Shown here piece after piece: positions 8,736-18,557 of a stretch of 64,000 nt of DNA (its first letter is position 1; every line of letters begins with the position of its first letter). This DNA comes from Thiobacillus sp. GTDB lineage: Bacteria > Pseudomonadota > Gammaproteobacteria > Burkholderiales > Thiobacillaceae. The notes under the pieces are model-generated. The model searched no databases. It was not told where the DNA came from and saw only the letters and a program-made list of their open reading frames with translations. The translations under genes and the position numbers were made by a program. The stretch lies in contig JAUXVT010000066.1 in the NCBI GenBank assembly GCA_030680405.1, forward strand, positions 1 to 64,000, written 5' to 3'.

Positions 8736-8840
8736 CGTGGTTGTTGACGACTTGTCGGCTTTACAACCACGGCCTACCCCTTGCGGGTGGAGCGTGGTTG
8801 TTCAGCCACGGCCCGCCCTTTAGGGTGCTTGCGGGTAGCG
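8736..8840. repeat. Intergenic palindromic repeats between olsB and olsA
   Basis: Directly after the olsB stop there is a perfect 9-bp inverted repeat (CGTGGTTGT 8736-8744 / ACAACCACG 8763-8771), then a second CGTGG...CCACG stem at about 8793-8810, then GC-rich half-palindromes containing TTGCGGG. The block looks like a REP/BIME-type cluster and could stabilise or attenuate the message between the two ols genes. Confidence 0.6.
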
Positions 8841-8855
8841 TCTTACAATGGATGG

Positions 8856-9722
8856 GTGAAGCTTGCCCGCCTGCCCGTTTTCCTCCGCCGCGCCATCCGC
8901 ATCAGCCTGCTGATGCTGCACCTTGCGTGGGGGGTGACGGTGGCGGGGCTGGCGTTTCCCCTGTTCAAGCCTGCGCAACGCGACCGCTTCATCATGGCCT
9001 GGGCGCGGCGCCTGCTCCGGGTGCTTGGCGTGCGGGCGCAGTTAGTGCCTACGCCCAGTCTGCCGGGTGGCGCGCTGCTGGTGTGCAACCACGTGTCGTG
9101 GCTGGACATCTATGTGATCTACGCCGCCCAGCGCGTGCACTTTGTCTCCAAGTCCGAGGTGCGCGCGTGGCCGGTGGCGGGCTGGCTGGCGCACAAGACC
9201 GGCACCCTGTTTCTTGAACGCGGTCGCCGCGCCGACACCGCGCGCGTCAACGCCGAGATGCGTGAACTGATGCAGGGCGGCGCCTGGGTGGCGGTATTCC
9301 CCGAAGGCACCACCAGCGACGGACATGGGCTGCGGCGATTTCTGCCCTCGCTGTTGCAACCGGCGGTCGAACTGGACTGCCCGATCGTGCCGGCGGCCTT
9401 GCACTACCGCACCTTGGCCGGCGACTACAGCGCCGCACCCGCCTATATCGACCAGATGAGCCTGTGGCAGAGCTTCAAGCAAATCGTCAGCGAACCCGGC
9501 ATCGTCGCCGAACTCCACTTCGGTGAACCGATCCTGCCGACTGGCCACCGGCGCGAGCTGGCGACGCAGGCGGAGCAGTCGGTGGCCAGGCTTTTGGGCC
9601 TTGCTAGGATTTCGGGCGCAACACCCGCAGGGGGTACGCTGCCAGACGCTCGCCCTACGGGCGGTCATGGCGCAGCGCCTGCGGACACTGCACCGCAAAC
9701 ACCTGCCGGTCCTCCAGCCTGA
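8856..9722 (+). CDS. olsA: Lysophospholipid/lyso-ornithine-lipid acyltransferase (PlsC/OlsA family)
   Basis: This membrane acyltransferase of about 288 residues contains the PlsC motifs NHVSWLDI (NHx4D), the block [19 protein letters not shown] and the later IVPAALHY. Together with OlsB it would complete ornithine lipid synthesis; a general 1-acylglycerol-3-phosphate acyltransferase is the alternative. The start is GTG 8856 ([13 protein letters not shown]), since no ATG fits. The last 35 or so residues are low-complexity and encoded partly by a palindromic element (9624-9661), so the natural C-terminus was probably altered by that insertion. The 3' end overlaps convergent apaH by 68 bp. Confidence 0.8.
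   Translation: MKLARLPVFLRRAIRISLLMLHLAWGVTVAGLAFPLFKPAQRDRFIMAWARRLLRVLGVRAQLVPTPSLPGGALLVCNHVSWLDIYVIYAAQRVHFVSKSEVRAWPVAGWLAHKTGTLFLERGRRADTARVNAEMRELMQGGAWVAVFPEGTTSDGHGLRRFLPSLLQPAVELDCPIVPAALHYRTLAGDYSAAPAYIDQMSLWQSFKQIVSEPGIVAELHFGEPILPTGHRRELATQAEQSVARLLGLARISGATPAGGTLPDARPTGGHGAAPADTAPQTPAGPPA
9624..9661. repeat. Palindromic element A, copy 1
   Basis: A 9-bp imperfect inverted repeat (CCCGCAGGG 9624-9632 / CCCTACGGG 9653-9661) encloses a 20-bp core that is identical except for its first base to the core at 32282-32301. It supplies the C-terminal codons of olsA and the stop codon of apaH. Confidence 0.8.
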
Positions 9723-10479
9723 TTGCGGTCAGCCTGCCGCCCCACAGACAGCCGGTATCCAGCGCGATCAAGCCCGGCCGGTTGATCAACCCGAGCGTCG
9801 ACCAGTGGCCGATGATGATCGTCGTCGCCGCACTCTTCCGCCCAGGCACCTCGAACCACGGCAGCCAGCCGGCCGGCTGCGTGCCGGGCGCACCCTTGTG
9901 GTGGAACTCCATCTCGCCCGATGCCGTGCAGTAGCGCAGCCGGGTGAACGCGTTGACGATCACGCGCAGGCGCTCGATGCCTTGCAGGCCTTTATCCCAG
10001 GCGGTCGGCGCGTTGCCGTACATCTGCGCAAAAAAATCGCGGTAATGCGCGCCCTGCAGCGCCGCCTCGGCTTCCGCCGCCAGCTGCATCGTGTCGTCCG
10101 GCGTCCACCCCGGCAGCACACCCGCATGCACCATCAGATAATCGCCTTCGCGCCAGGCCAGTTTCTGCTGGCGCAGCCAGTGCAGCAGTTCGTCGCGGTC
10201 GGGCGCCGCCAGAACCGCATCGAGCGTGTCGCCCTTGTACGCACGGCCAAAGCCCTCGGCCAGCGCCAGCAAGTGCAAATCGTGATTGCCGAGCACGCTG
10301 ATGGCGGCACCACCCAAGTTTTTGACAAACCGCAACACTTCAAGCGAATCCGGCCCACGGTTGACCAGATCGCCGACAAACCACAGCCGGTCGGCCGCCG
10401 GATCGAATTTCACTTCATCCAGCAAACGCTGCAGGGAAGCCTGGCACCCCTGAAGATCGCCAATGGCATAGGTGGGCAT
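9655..10479 (-). CDS. apaH: Symmetrical bis(5'-nucleosyl)-tetraphosphatase
   Basis: ApaH hydrolyses Ap4A to two ADP. The 274-residue protein has the metallophosphoesterase motifs [31 protein letters not shown] and VHAGVLPGW, and ends with the family block GHWSTLGL...[15 protein letters not shown]. Its last codons and stop lie inside a palindromic element shared with the convergent olsA gene. The essential domains are complete, so it should be functional. Confidence 0.93.
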   Translation of the reverse strand: MPTYAIGDLQGCQASLQRLLDEVKFDPAADRLWFVGDLVNRGPDSLEVLRFVKNLGGAAISVLGNHDLHLLALAEGFGRAYKGDTLDAVLAAPDRDELLHWLRQQKLAWREGDYLMVHAGVLPGWTPDDTMQLAAEAEAALQGAHYRDFFAQMYGNAPTAWDKGLQGIERLRVIVNAFTRLRYCTASGEMEFHHKGAPGTQPAGWLPWFEVPGRKSAATTIIIGHWSTLGLINRPGLIALDTGCLWGGRLTAIRLEDRQVFAVQCPQALRHDRP

Positions 10480-10571
10480 ATAAAATACGGTTTAGTTTGT
10501 GTGCTGTGTTTCTCACATCATAGCGCTCCCGCCTGAACCCCACGTGACACCCCTTCCATGAAACCCTTTCT

Positions 10572-10973
10572 ATGAAACCTGTTGCCCGTCTGTTTTTCAA
10601 AACCCTGCGCGTCATCCTCGGTCCGTTTCTGCTGCTGGGCGACTGGCTCACCCGCCCCAAGGGCATCGTGCGCCCCAAAGCCGAGCAGCGAGCCATCGAC
10701 GCGCGCGCGCAAAACCTGGCCTTGTACCACTTCCCCACCTGTCCTTTCTGCCTGAAAACCCGGCGCACGATTCGGCGGCTGTCGCTCAAGATCGAACTGC
10801 GCGATGCGAAAAACGATCAGGCCCATCGCGCTGCATTGATCGCGGGCGGCGGCAAGCCGCAGGTGCCCTGTCTACAGGTCACCGACGCGCAGGGCCAGCC
10901 AACCTGGCTGTACGATTCGAATACCGTCATCGCGTATCTCAACCGCGAATTCGGCGACTCGCCTACAGCATGA
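10572..10973 (+). CDS. Glutaredoxin/GST N-terminal-domain protein
   Basis: The protein has 133 residues: an N-terminal hydrophobic or amphipathic segment of about 45 residues followed by a thioredoxin-fold domain with the redox motif FPTCPFCLKTRR. The region GGGKPQVPCLQV supplies the cis-proline, and YDSNTVIAYLNREF is glutathione-transferase-like. It probably acts as a monothiol/dithiol glutaredoxin. Its stop overlaps the rep start by 4 bp (ATGA). Confidence 0.8.
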   Translation: MKPVARLFFKTLRVILGPFLLLGDWLTRPKGIVRPKAEQRAIDARAQNLALYHFPTCPFCLKTRRTIRRLSLKIELRDAKNDQAHRAALIAGGGKPQVPCLQVTDAQGQPTWLYDSNTVIAYLNREFGDSPTA

Positions 10974-12952
10974 GCCTGGTTGCAGCATTGAATCCGCCGC
11001 AGCGCGAAGCGGCGAAGTACCTCGACGGCCCCTTGCTGGTGCTGGCCGGCGCCGGCTCGGGCAAGACGCGCGTCATCACCCACAAAATTGCCTACCTGAT
11101 CGGCGAGTGCGGCTACAAGCCGGGCTCGATCGCCGCCATCACCTTCACCAACAAGGCGGCGCGCGAGATGCAGGCGCGCGCCGCCAAGCTGACGCAAGGG
11201 GTGAACACCAAGGGACTGATCGTCACCACATTCCATTCCATGGGCTTGCGCATGCTGCGCGAGGACGCGAAGCTTGCCGAACTGAAACCGGCGTTTTCGA
11301 TTCTCGATTCGGCCGACGCGGCAGGCATTATTTCGGAAATCCTGAAAACCACCGACAAGCAGGAAATCCGCCGCGCGGTGTCGCGCATCTCGCTGTGGAA
11401 GAACGAGCTGAAGTCGCCCGCCGCCGCGTTGCAATCCGCCGAGGATGACAACGCGCGCGCCTACGCGAAGATCTACGACCGCTACGATGCGACGCTACGC
11501 GCGTATCAGGCGGTGGATTTCGATGACCTGATTCGCCTGCCCGCCGAGCTGCTGGACACCCACGTTGATCTGCGCGAGAAGTGGCAGAACCGGCTGCGCC
11601 ACATTCTGGTGGACGAATATCAGGACACCAACATTGCGCAATATCGCCTGCTGCAAAAACTTACCGGCGTGCGCGCGGCGTTCACCGCGGTGGGCGACGA
11701 CGATCAGGCGATTTACGGCTGGCGCGGCGCGTCGGCCGATAACCTGCGCCAGCTGCGCGAAGATTACCCGCATCTGCGCCTGGTGAAGCTGGAACAGAAT
11801 TACCGCTCGACCGTGCGCATCCTGAAAGCCGCCAACAGCCTGATTTCCAACAACCCCAAGCTGTTCGAAAAACGCCTGTGGAGCGATCTCGGTTACGGCG
11901 ACGCCATTCAGGTGATGCCGACGCGCGACGATGAACACGAGGCCGAATCGGTGGTGATGCGTCTGTTGTCGCACAAATTCCAGCACCGCACAGAGTGGCG
12001 CGACTATGCCATCCTGTATCGCGGCAACTATCAGGCACGCGTGTTCGAGCAGGCGCTGCGCAACGAGAAGGTGCCCTATCAGCTGTCCGGCGGGCAGTCG
12101 TTTATCGACCGCGCCGAGATCAAGGACGTGATCGCCTACCTGCGCCTGATCGCCAACAGCGACGACGACCCCGCCTTCATCCGCGCGGTCACCACGCCCA
12201 AGCGCGGCATCGGCGCGGCGACGCTGGAAAAGCTTGGCCAAGTCGCCGCCACCCTGCATGTCAGTCTTTTCGAATCGGTGTTTTCGGCAGCCGTCGCCGC
12301 GCAGATCGGCGAGCGCCAGCTGGCGCCCCTGCTTGAATTTTGCAACTTCATCAACCGCTTCGAGGCACGGGTCACCCACGAACCGGCGGGTGAAGTGCTG
12401 AACGACCTGCTGAAATCGATCGACTACGAAGTCTATGTGTTCGACCAGGACGACGCCCGCACCGCGCAGAATAAGTGGAACAACGTGCTGGAATTCGCCG
12501 CCTGGATCGCCAAGAAAGGCGAGGAGGATGACAAGGATTTGCTGCAGTTGACGCAGACCATCGCGCTGATCTCCCTGCTGGAAGGCCGCGAGGACAAAGA
12601 ACCCGACGCCGTGCGCCTGTCCACGCTACACGCCGCCAAGGGGCTGGAATTTGGCCACGTGTTTCTGGTTGGCGTCGAGGAAAACATCCTGCCGCACCGC
12701 GATGCGGTCGACGAAGGCCGCCTGGAAGAGGAACGCCGCCTGATGTACGTCGGCGTCACCCGCGCGAAAAAATCGCTCACCCTGTCCTACTGCGCGCGCC
12801 GCAAGCGGGCCCGCGAGACGATGGCCTGCGAACCGTCGCGCTTCATTGATGAGCTCGGCGACGACGTGCGCCAGCCGGAGAAACCCTCCGACGCTGCAGC
12901 CAAGGCCAGCGGCAGCAACCGTCTGGCGGCCCTGAAAGAGATGCTCGGTTAG
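10970..12952 (+). CDS. rep: ATP-dependent DNA helicase Rep (UvrD/PcrA family)
   Basis: This superfamily 1A 3'-5' helicase has 660 residues, the size of Rep. Motif I AGAGSGKT, motif Ia FTNKAA, motif II VDEYQDTN, motif III VGDDDQAIYGWRGA, motif IV EQNYRS and motif VI YVGVTRAKK are all visible. LHAAKGLEF before motif VI is characteristic of the family. Rep helps replisomes pass bound proteins. It overlaps the glutaredoxin gene by 4 bp. Confidence 0.93.
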   Translation: MSLVAALNPPQREAAKYLDGPLLVLAGAGSGKTRVITHKIAYLIGECGYKPGSIAAITFTNKAAREMQARAAKLTQGVNTKGLIVTTFHSMGLRMLREDAKLAELKPAFSILDSADAAGIISEILKTTDKQEIRRAVSRISLWKNELKSPAAALQSAEDDNARAYAKIYDRYDATLRAYQAVDFDDLIRLPAELLDTHVDLREKWQNRLRHILVDEYQDTNIAQYRLLQKLTGVRAAFTAVGDDDQAIYGWRGASADNLRQLREDYPHLRLVKLEQNYRSTVRILKAANSLISNNPKLFEKRLWSDLGYGDAIQVMPTRDDEHEAESVVMRLLSHKFQHRTEWRDYAILYRGNYQARVFEQALRNEKVPYQLSGGQSFIDRAEIKDVIAYLRLIANSDDDPAFIRAVTTPKRGIGAATLEKLGQVAATLHVSLFESVFSAAVAAQIGERQLAPLLEFCNFINRFEARVTHEPAGEVLNDLLKSIDYEVYVFDQDDARTAQNKWNNVLEFAAWIAKKGEEDDKDLLQLTQTIALISLLEGREDKEPDAVRLSTLHAAKGLEFGHVFLVGVEENILPHRDAVDEGRLEEERRLMYVGVTRAKKSLTLSYCARRKRARETMACEPSRFIDELGDDVRQPEKPSDAAAKASGSNRLAALKEMLG

Positions 12953-12966
12953 CTACTTTACGACAC

Positions 12967-12999
12967 CCGGCTGCGCGCGTATATTCCGTGCGCAGCCGG
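12967..12999. terminator. Hairpin between convergent rep and cytochrome c genes
   Basis: A perfect 10-bp stem (CCGGCTGCGC / GCGCAGCCGG) with a 13-nt loop lies 14 bp after the rep stop and 10 bp before the cytochrome stop. The T-run on the plus strand is weak, so it is a probable bidirectional terminator without a strong U-tract. Confidence 0.6.
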
Positions 13000-13009
13000 T
13001 TTCAAGCCC

Positions 13010-13312
13010 TTAAAGCGAGAGTACCCACGCCGCCAGCTGCTGCGCGTCCGCGGGTGCAATCTTTTGCGGCGGCATCGGGATCTTGCCCCACTTGTTCTTG
13101 GAGCCCTTCAGCGTGCTGTCGGCCAGCATGGCCTCGGCAGTTTTTTCGCCCTTGTATTTGGTGGCGATATCTTTGAAGGATGGGCCGAGCACTTTCTTAT
13201 CCACCTGATGACAGGTCATGCACTTGCTCTTGGCGGCGAGCTCCGGGCTGGCCTGCGCAGGAACCGCGTAGAGAGGCAGGGCAAGAGCGATCAGTGCAAC
13301 AACTTTTTTCAT
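13010..13312 (-). CDS. Class I cytochrome c (c551/c552 type)
   Basis: This 100-residue periplasmic protein has a signal peptide (ending PAQA), a haem motif CMTCH and an axial methionine in GKIPMPPQ near the C-terminus. It closely resembles small cytochromes c551/c552 that carry electrons to terminal oxidases or denitrification enzymes. The RBS AAGGAG lies 6 nt before the ATG. Just upstream of the RBS is a perfect 7-bp inverted repeat (13328-13334 / 13339-13345) that could be an operator or an RNA hairpin. Confidence 0.9.
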   Translation of the reverse strand: MKKVVALIALALPLYAVPAQASPELAAKSKCMTCHQVDKKVLGPSFKDIATKYKGEKTAEAMLADSTLKGSKNKWGKIPMPPQKIAPADAQQLAAWVLSL

Positions 13313-13412
13313 GTCAATCTCCTTTTTGCAGATAACAATATCTGCAATTAATTATATTCCCTCCTGTCGTCCTGTCCAACCCGGCATAAACGAGCGAATG
13401 TGCAGTGGACAA

Positions 13413-13440
13413 GAAAAAAGGGGGCGCCGTGGCGTCCCCT
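13413..13440 (-). terminator. Rho-independent terminator after fba
   Basis: Read on the minus strand, a GGGGACGCC / GGCGCCCCC stem is followed by a run of six to seven T, about 22 bp after the fba stop. It ends the tkt-gap-pgk-pyk-fba block. Confidence 0.85.
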
Positions 13441-13462
13441 ATGATCACGACAACCCGGCCGA

Positions 13463-14530
13463 TCAGTTGACCTTGGGGTCCAGCTCGCCCTTATCGTAGC
13501 GCTTCTGCATGTCTTCCAAGTTGAAAACCTTTTTGATCTTGCTCGCCTGACCCGCTGCGCCGAAGGCTTCGTAACGATTCCTGCAAATGTCGCTCATGCC
13601 CTTGGTGGCTTCCTTAAGGAATTTACGCGGATCGAAGTTGGATTTGTTTTCCGCCAGATGCTTGCGGATGGCGCCAGTGGAGGCCATGCGCAAATCGGTG
13701 TCGATGTTGACCTTGCGCACGCCGTTCTTGATGCCTTCCACGATTTCGCTGACCGGCACGCCATAGGTCTGACCCATGTCGCCACCGTAGCTGTTGATGA
13801 TTTCGAGCCATTCTTCCGGCACGGAAGAAGAGCCGTGCATGACCAGATGCACGTTGGGGATGCGGGCGTGGATTTCCTTCACGCGGTCGATGCGCAGCAC
13901 CTTGCCAGTGGGCTTCTGGGTGAACTTGTAAGCGCCGTGGGAGGTGCCGATCGCAATCGCCAGCGCGTCCACGCGGGTCTTGGAAACGAAATCGGCGGCC
14001 TCGTCGGGATCGGTGAGCAACTGGTCGTGGGATAGCTTGCCTTCGGCACCGTGGCCATCTTCTTCGCCGGCCATGCCGGACTCCAGGGAACCGAGACAAC
14101 CCAGTTCGCCCTCGACAGACACGCCGCAGGCATGCGCCAGCTCAGCCACCTTGGCCGTGGTTGCAACGTTGTACTCGTAGCTGGAAGGCGTCTTGGCGTC
14201 TGCCAACAGGGAGCCATCCATCATTACGGACGAAAAACCGGACTGGATGGAACGGAAGCAGATGCTGGGGGACGCGCCGTGGTCCTGGTGCATGCAGACG
14301 GGGATCTGCGGATACATTTCGATGGCGGCGAGGATCAGGTGGCGCAGGAAGGGTTCGCCAGCATAGGAACGGGCGCCCGCAGAGCCCTGCAGGATTACCG
14401 GGGAATCCACGGCAGCGGCAGCTTCCATGATGGCCTTGACCTGTTCCATGTTGTTGACGTTGAACGCGGGCAAACCATAGCCGTTTTCGGCGGCATGATC
14501 GAGCAGTTGACGAAGGGAAATCAGGGCCAT
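13463..14530 (-). CDS. fba: Class II fructose-bisphosphate aldolase, Calvin cycle subtype
   Basis: This zinc enzyme condenses DHAP with glyceraldehyde-3-phosphate or erythrose-4-phosphate. The 355-residue length and N-terminus [19 protein letters not shown] fit the CbbA-type class IIB subfamily. Zinc-binding and catalytic elements include [30 protein letters not shown] and HGSSSVP. The RBS AGGAG precedes the ATG. It is the last gene of the cbb/glycolysis block and has its own strong terminator. Confidence 0.95.
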   Translation of the reverse strand: MALISLRQLLDHAAENGYGLPAFNVNNMEQVKAIMEAAAAVDSPVILQGSAGARSYAGEPFLRHLILAAIEMYPQIPVCMHQDHGASPSICFRSIQSGFSSVMMDGSLLADAKTPSSYEYNVATTAKVAELAHACGVSVEGELGCLGSLESGMAGEEDGHGAEGKLSHDQLLTDPDEAADFVSKTRVDALAIAIGTSHGAYKFTQKPTGKVLRIDRVKEIHARIPNVHLVMHGSSSVPEEWLEIINSYGGDMGQTYGVPVSEIVEGIKNGVRKVNIDTDLRMASTGAIRKHLAENKSNFDPRKFLKEATKGMSDICRNRYEAFGAAGQASKIKKVFNLEDMQKRYDKGELDPKVN

Positions 14531-14578
14531 TTACACTCTCCTAGGTTAAAAATATGCAGCAAGCTGTTGCTTGAAAAA

Positions 14579-16012
14579 TCAGGATTTCTTCGAATCGCCC
14601 ACACGGACGATCTTCATGGTGTTGGTGCCGCCCGACTGGCCGATCGGCTCGCCGATGGTCAGCAAGATCAGGTCGCCATCGCGCACCGCCCCGCGTCGCC
14701 GCAGTTCTTCCTCGGCATCCATCAACAAGACATCGCGATCCTTGCTGGCGCTCTTGAGATTAATGGGGTAAACGCCACGGAAAAGTGTGACTTTTCTACG
14801 GGTTTGCACCTGCGGTGTCAAGGCATAAATCGGCACCCGAGTGGACAGGCGGCTCATCCACAGACAGGTGTTGCCGGATTCGGTCAGCGCGGCAATCGCC
14901 TTGATGTGGAGGTGCACCGAGGTAAACACCGCCGACATCGCAATCGCCTCATCCGGGCGCAAAAAGCTGTGGTCGAGGCGCGTGCCGGAAAAAACAGATT
15001 CGGCTTCCTTCTCCGCTTCCAGACAGACACGGTGCATCGCCTGCACCGCCTCGACCGGGAACAGGCCGGCCGCCGTTTCGGCCGACAGCATCACCGCATC
15101 GGTGCCGTCGAGCACCGCGTTGGCGACGTCGGAGACTTCGGCGCGGGTGGGGATCGGGCTGGAAATCATCGACTCCATCATCTGCGTGGCGGTGATGACG
15201 ACCTTGTTGCGCTCGATCGCCATGCGGATCATGCGCTTCTGCAGTGCGGGCACGGCGGCGTCGCCGACTTCCACGCCGAGGTCGCCGCGCGCCACCATGA
15301 TGGCGTCGGAGGCTTCGAGGATTTCTTCCAGGTGCTCGATCGCTTCGGTGCGCTCGATCTTGGCAACCAGCTGGCACTTGCCGCCGGCCGCGCGCAGCAG
15401 TTCGCGCGCCTGGCGCATATCGGCGCCGCAGCGCGGGAACGACACCGCCAGGTAATCCGCATTCAGCGCCACGGCGGTCTTGATGTCTTCGATGTCCTTT
15501 TCGGTCAGGGCGGCAGCCGACAGCCCGCCGCCCTTGCGGTTGATGCCCTTGTTGTTGGACAGCACCCCGCCCTGCACCACCTTGCAGATGATTTCCGTGC
15601 CCTTGACCTCTTCGACCCAGAATTCGATGCGGCCGTCGTCGAGCAGCAGGGTCACGCCGCGCTTCACATCATTCGGCAATTCCTTGTAGTCGAGGCCGAC
15701 CCGGGTCTGGTCGCCCAGCGTGCAGGCAGCGTCGAGAACGAAGGTATCGCCCTTGGCGAGGGTGATCTTGTCGTCCTTGAACTTGCCGATGCGGATTTTC
15801 GGGCCCTGCAGGTCGACCAGCACACCGACCGCGCGGCCGCGTGCGCGGGCCAGCGAGCGCACCAGTTCGGCGCGGTCAATATGGTCTTGCGCCACGCCGT
15901 GGGAAAAGTTGAGACGCACCACATCCAGTCCGGCTTCCATCATCCGGTCCAGGGTTTTGGCATCGGAACAGGCGGGGCCGAGGGTGGCGACGATTTTGGT
16001 TCTGCGGATCAT
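14579..16012 (-). CDS. pyk: Pyruvate kinase
   Basis: The 477-residue protein is complete. MIRRTKIVATLGPAC at the N-terminus, LVDLQGPKIRIGKF, VSFPRCGADM, KIERTEA and the signature MVARGDLGVE are all pyruvate kinase motifs, and TQMMESMISSPIPTRAEVSDVANAVLDG is intact in the active-site region. It sits between pgk and fba in one minus-strand block, an arrangement typical of thiobacilli and some other betaproteobacterial autotrophs. Confidence 0.95.
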   Translation of the reverse strand: MIRRTKIVATLGPACSDAKTLDRMMEAGLDVVRLNFSHGVAQDHIDRAELVRSLARARGRAVGVLVDLQGPKIRIGKFKDDKITLAKGDTFVLDAACTLGDQTRVGLDYKELPNDVKRGVTLLLDDGRIEFWVEEVKGTEIICKVVQGGVLSNNKGINRKGGGLSAAALTEKDIEDIKTAVALNADYLAVSFPRCGADMRQARELLRAAGGKCQLVAKIERTEAIEHLEEILEASDAIMVARGDLGVEVGDAAVPALQKRMIRMAIERNKVVITATQMMESMISSPIPTRAEVSDVANAVLDGTDAVMLSAETAAGLFPVEAVQAMHRVCLEAEKEAESVFSGTRLDHSFLRPDEAIAMSAVFTSVHLHIKAIAALTESGNTCLWMSRLSTRVPIYALTPQVQTRRKVTLFRGVYPINLKSASKDRDVLLMDAEEELRRRGAVRDGDLILLTIGEPIGQSGGTNTMKIVRVGDSKKS

Positions 16013-16049
16013 GTGAGCGGGGTCGGGGGTCAGAATTGGGGAACGACAA

Positions 16050-16135
16050 GGGGTCGGGATTCAGGATCCATGGATCAGGGAAGGTGCGGGCGTTGCCCGG
16101 GCTTTAATCCCTGAATCCTGAGCCCTGAATCCTGC
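16050..16135. repeat. CCCTGA-type inverted repeat in the pyk-pgk spacer (copy 1)
   Basis: This element of about 85 bp shares most of its sequence with 17385-17471. It has words such as GGATTCAGG (16058-16066) matched by CCTGAATCC (16110-16118) and an inner GCGGGC...GCCCG stem. In the minus-strand message it would form a long stem-loop between pgk and pyk. The building words are the same as the heptamer array at 1-124. Confidence 0.8.
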
Positions 16136-16136
16136 T

Positions 16137-17315
16137 TTATTTCGCGCGTTCCTCCAGAATCGCCACGGCGGGCAGAACCTTGCCTTCCAGATATTCGAGG
16201 AAGGCGCCGCCGGCGGTGGAAATGTAGCTCACCTTGTCGTAGATATCGTACTTCTGGATCGCGGCGATGGTGTCGCCGCCGCCGGCCAGGGTGAACGCAT
16301 GGGTGTTGGCAATCGCCATCGCAATGGTCTTGGTGCCTTCGCCGAACTGGTCGAATTCGAACACGCCGACCGGGCCGTTCCACAGCACGGTGCCGGCCTG
16401 CATGATGATGTCGGCGAGCTCTTGCGCAGATTTCGGGCCGATGTCGAAAATCATGTCGTCGTCGGCCACGTCGCCCGCATCCTTCAGCACGGCGGGCTCA
16501 TTGGCATCGAATTTCTTGCCGCACACCACGTCCACCGCGATGGGAATCATCGCGTCGCGCGCGGTCATCTTGGTCATCAGGCTTTGCGCGATGGGGATGA
16601 GATCGTGTTCGCACAGCGACTTGCCGACGTTCTTGCCGGTCGCCGCGAGGAAGGTGTTGGCAATGCCGCCGCCGACCACCAGCTGGTCGACTTTCTCCGA
16701 CAGCGCTTCCAGAACGGTCAGCTTGGTCGACACCTTGGAGCCGCCGACGATGGCGACCATCGGGCGTGCCGGGTTGGCCAGCGCCTTGTCGAGCGCGTCG
16801 AGCTCTTCGGTCAGCAGGATGCCGGCCGTGGCGACCGGGGCGAACTTGGCGATGCCGTGGGTCGAGGCCTCGGCGCGGTGCGCGGTGCCGAAGGCGTCCA
16901 TCACGAAGACGTCGCACAGCGCGGCGTATTTCCTGGCGGTCTCGTCGAGGTTCTTCTTCTCGCCCTTGTTGACGCGGCAGTTTTCCAGCACCACCAGTTC
17001 GCCGTTGGCCACATCGAAGCCGCCGTCCACCCATTCGCGGATCAGGCGGATGTTCTTGCCCATGCGCTGGGCGATCACGTCGACCACCGGCTTCAGCGAA
17101 TCCTCTTCCCTGAACTCGCCCTCGGTGGGACGGCCGAGGTGGGAGGTGACCATCACCTTGGCGCCGGCCTTGAGGCAGTGCTCGAGGGTGCGCATCGACG
17201 CGGTGATGCGGGCGTCGGAGGTAACCTTGCCGTCCTTGAGCGGGACGTTCATGTCAGCGCGGATGAACACGCGCTTGCCAGCCAGATCGAGATCGGTGAC
17301 GCGAATAAAAGCCAT
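16137..17315 (-). CDS. pgk: Phosphoglycerate kinase
   Basis: This 392-residue enzyme interconverts 1,3-bisphosphoglycerate/ADP and 3-phosphoglycerate/ATP; in the Calvin cycle it runs toward 1,3-BPG. Signature parts are [40 protein letters not shown] and the nucleotide-binding GGGDTIAAI near the C-terminus. It belongs to the tkt-gap-pgk-pyk-fba block. CCCTGA-type inverted repeats lie both upstream and downstream. Confidence 0.95.
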   Translation of the reverse strand: MAFIRVTDLDLAGKRVFIRADMNVPLKDGKVTSDARITASMRTLEHCLKAGAKVMVTSHLGRPTEGEFREEDSLKPVVDVIAQRMGKNIRLIREWVDGGFDVANGELVVLENCRVNKGEKKNLDETARKYAALCDVFVMDAFGTAHRAEASTHGIAKFAPVATAGILLTEELDALDKALANPARPMVAIVGGSKVSTKLTVLEALSEKVDQLVVGGGIANTFLAATGKNVGKSLCEHDLIPIAQSLMTKMTARDAMIPIAVDVVCGKKFDANEPAVLKDAGDVADDDMIFDIGPKSAQELADIIMQAGTVLWNGPVGVFEFDQFGEGTKTIAMAIANTHAFTLAGGGDTIAAIQKYDIYDKVSYISTAGGAFLEYLEGKVLPAVAILEERAK

Positions 17316-17384
17316 GCGGTTTCTCCTGAAAGTAAGGTTTAAGGGTTGGCGCGGGATGCGCGCCAGACCTTAAGACTCACATTT

Positions 17385-17471
17385 CAGGGCTCAGGATTCA
17401 GGGTCCATGGATCAGGGAAGGTGCGGGCTTTGCCCGCGCTTTAATCCCTGACCCCTGAATCCTGAGCCCTG
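17385..17471. repeat. CCCTGA-type inverted repeat in the pgk-gap spacer (copy 2)
   Basis: A perfect 19-bp inverted repeat (17385-17403 and 17453-17471) encloses a loop with its own GCGGGC/GCCCGC hairpin. Most of the element is identical to 16050-16135. On the minus-strand transcript it forms a stable stem-loop just after gap and before pgk, where it could set relative message stability. Confidence 0.9.
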
Positions 17472-17476
17472 GCCCC

Positions 17477-18478
<1,002 letters not shown>

Positions 18479-18509
18479 TCAGTCTCCAAAATTAAACAAA
18501 GATTTTTAT

Positions 18510-18549
18510 CCGCGAAGGACGCGAAGCGACGCGAAGTTTCCCTTCGCGG
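18510..18549. repeat. Hairpin with internal repeats between tkt and gap
   Basis: CCGCGAAGG (18510-18518) and CCTTCGCGG (18541-18549) form a perfect 9-bp stem. The loop contains repeated GACGCGAAG words of a kind common between betaproteobacterial genes. In the minus-strand transcript it follows the tkt stop closely and could protect the upstream message or attenuate transcription into gap. Confidence 0.7.
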
Positions 18550-18557
18550 AGACAGGT

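Noticed and set aside
14051-16114. 687-codon open frame antisense to fba and pyk
   Set aside because: It is a shadow of high-GC coding on the minus strand. fba and pyk are complete with clear motifs.
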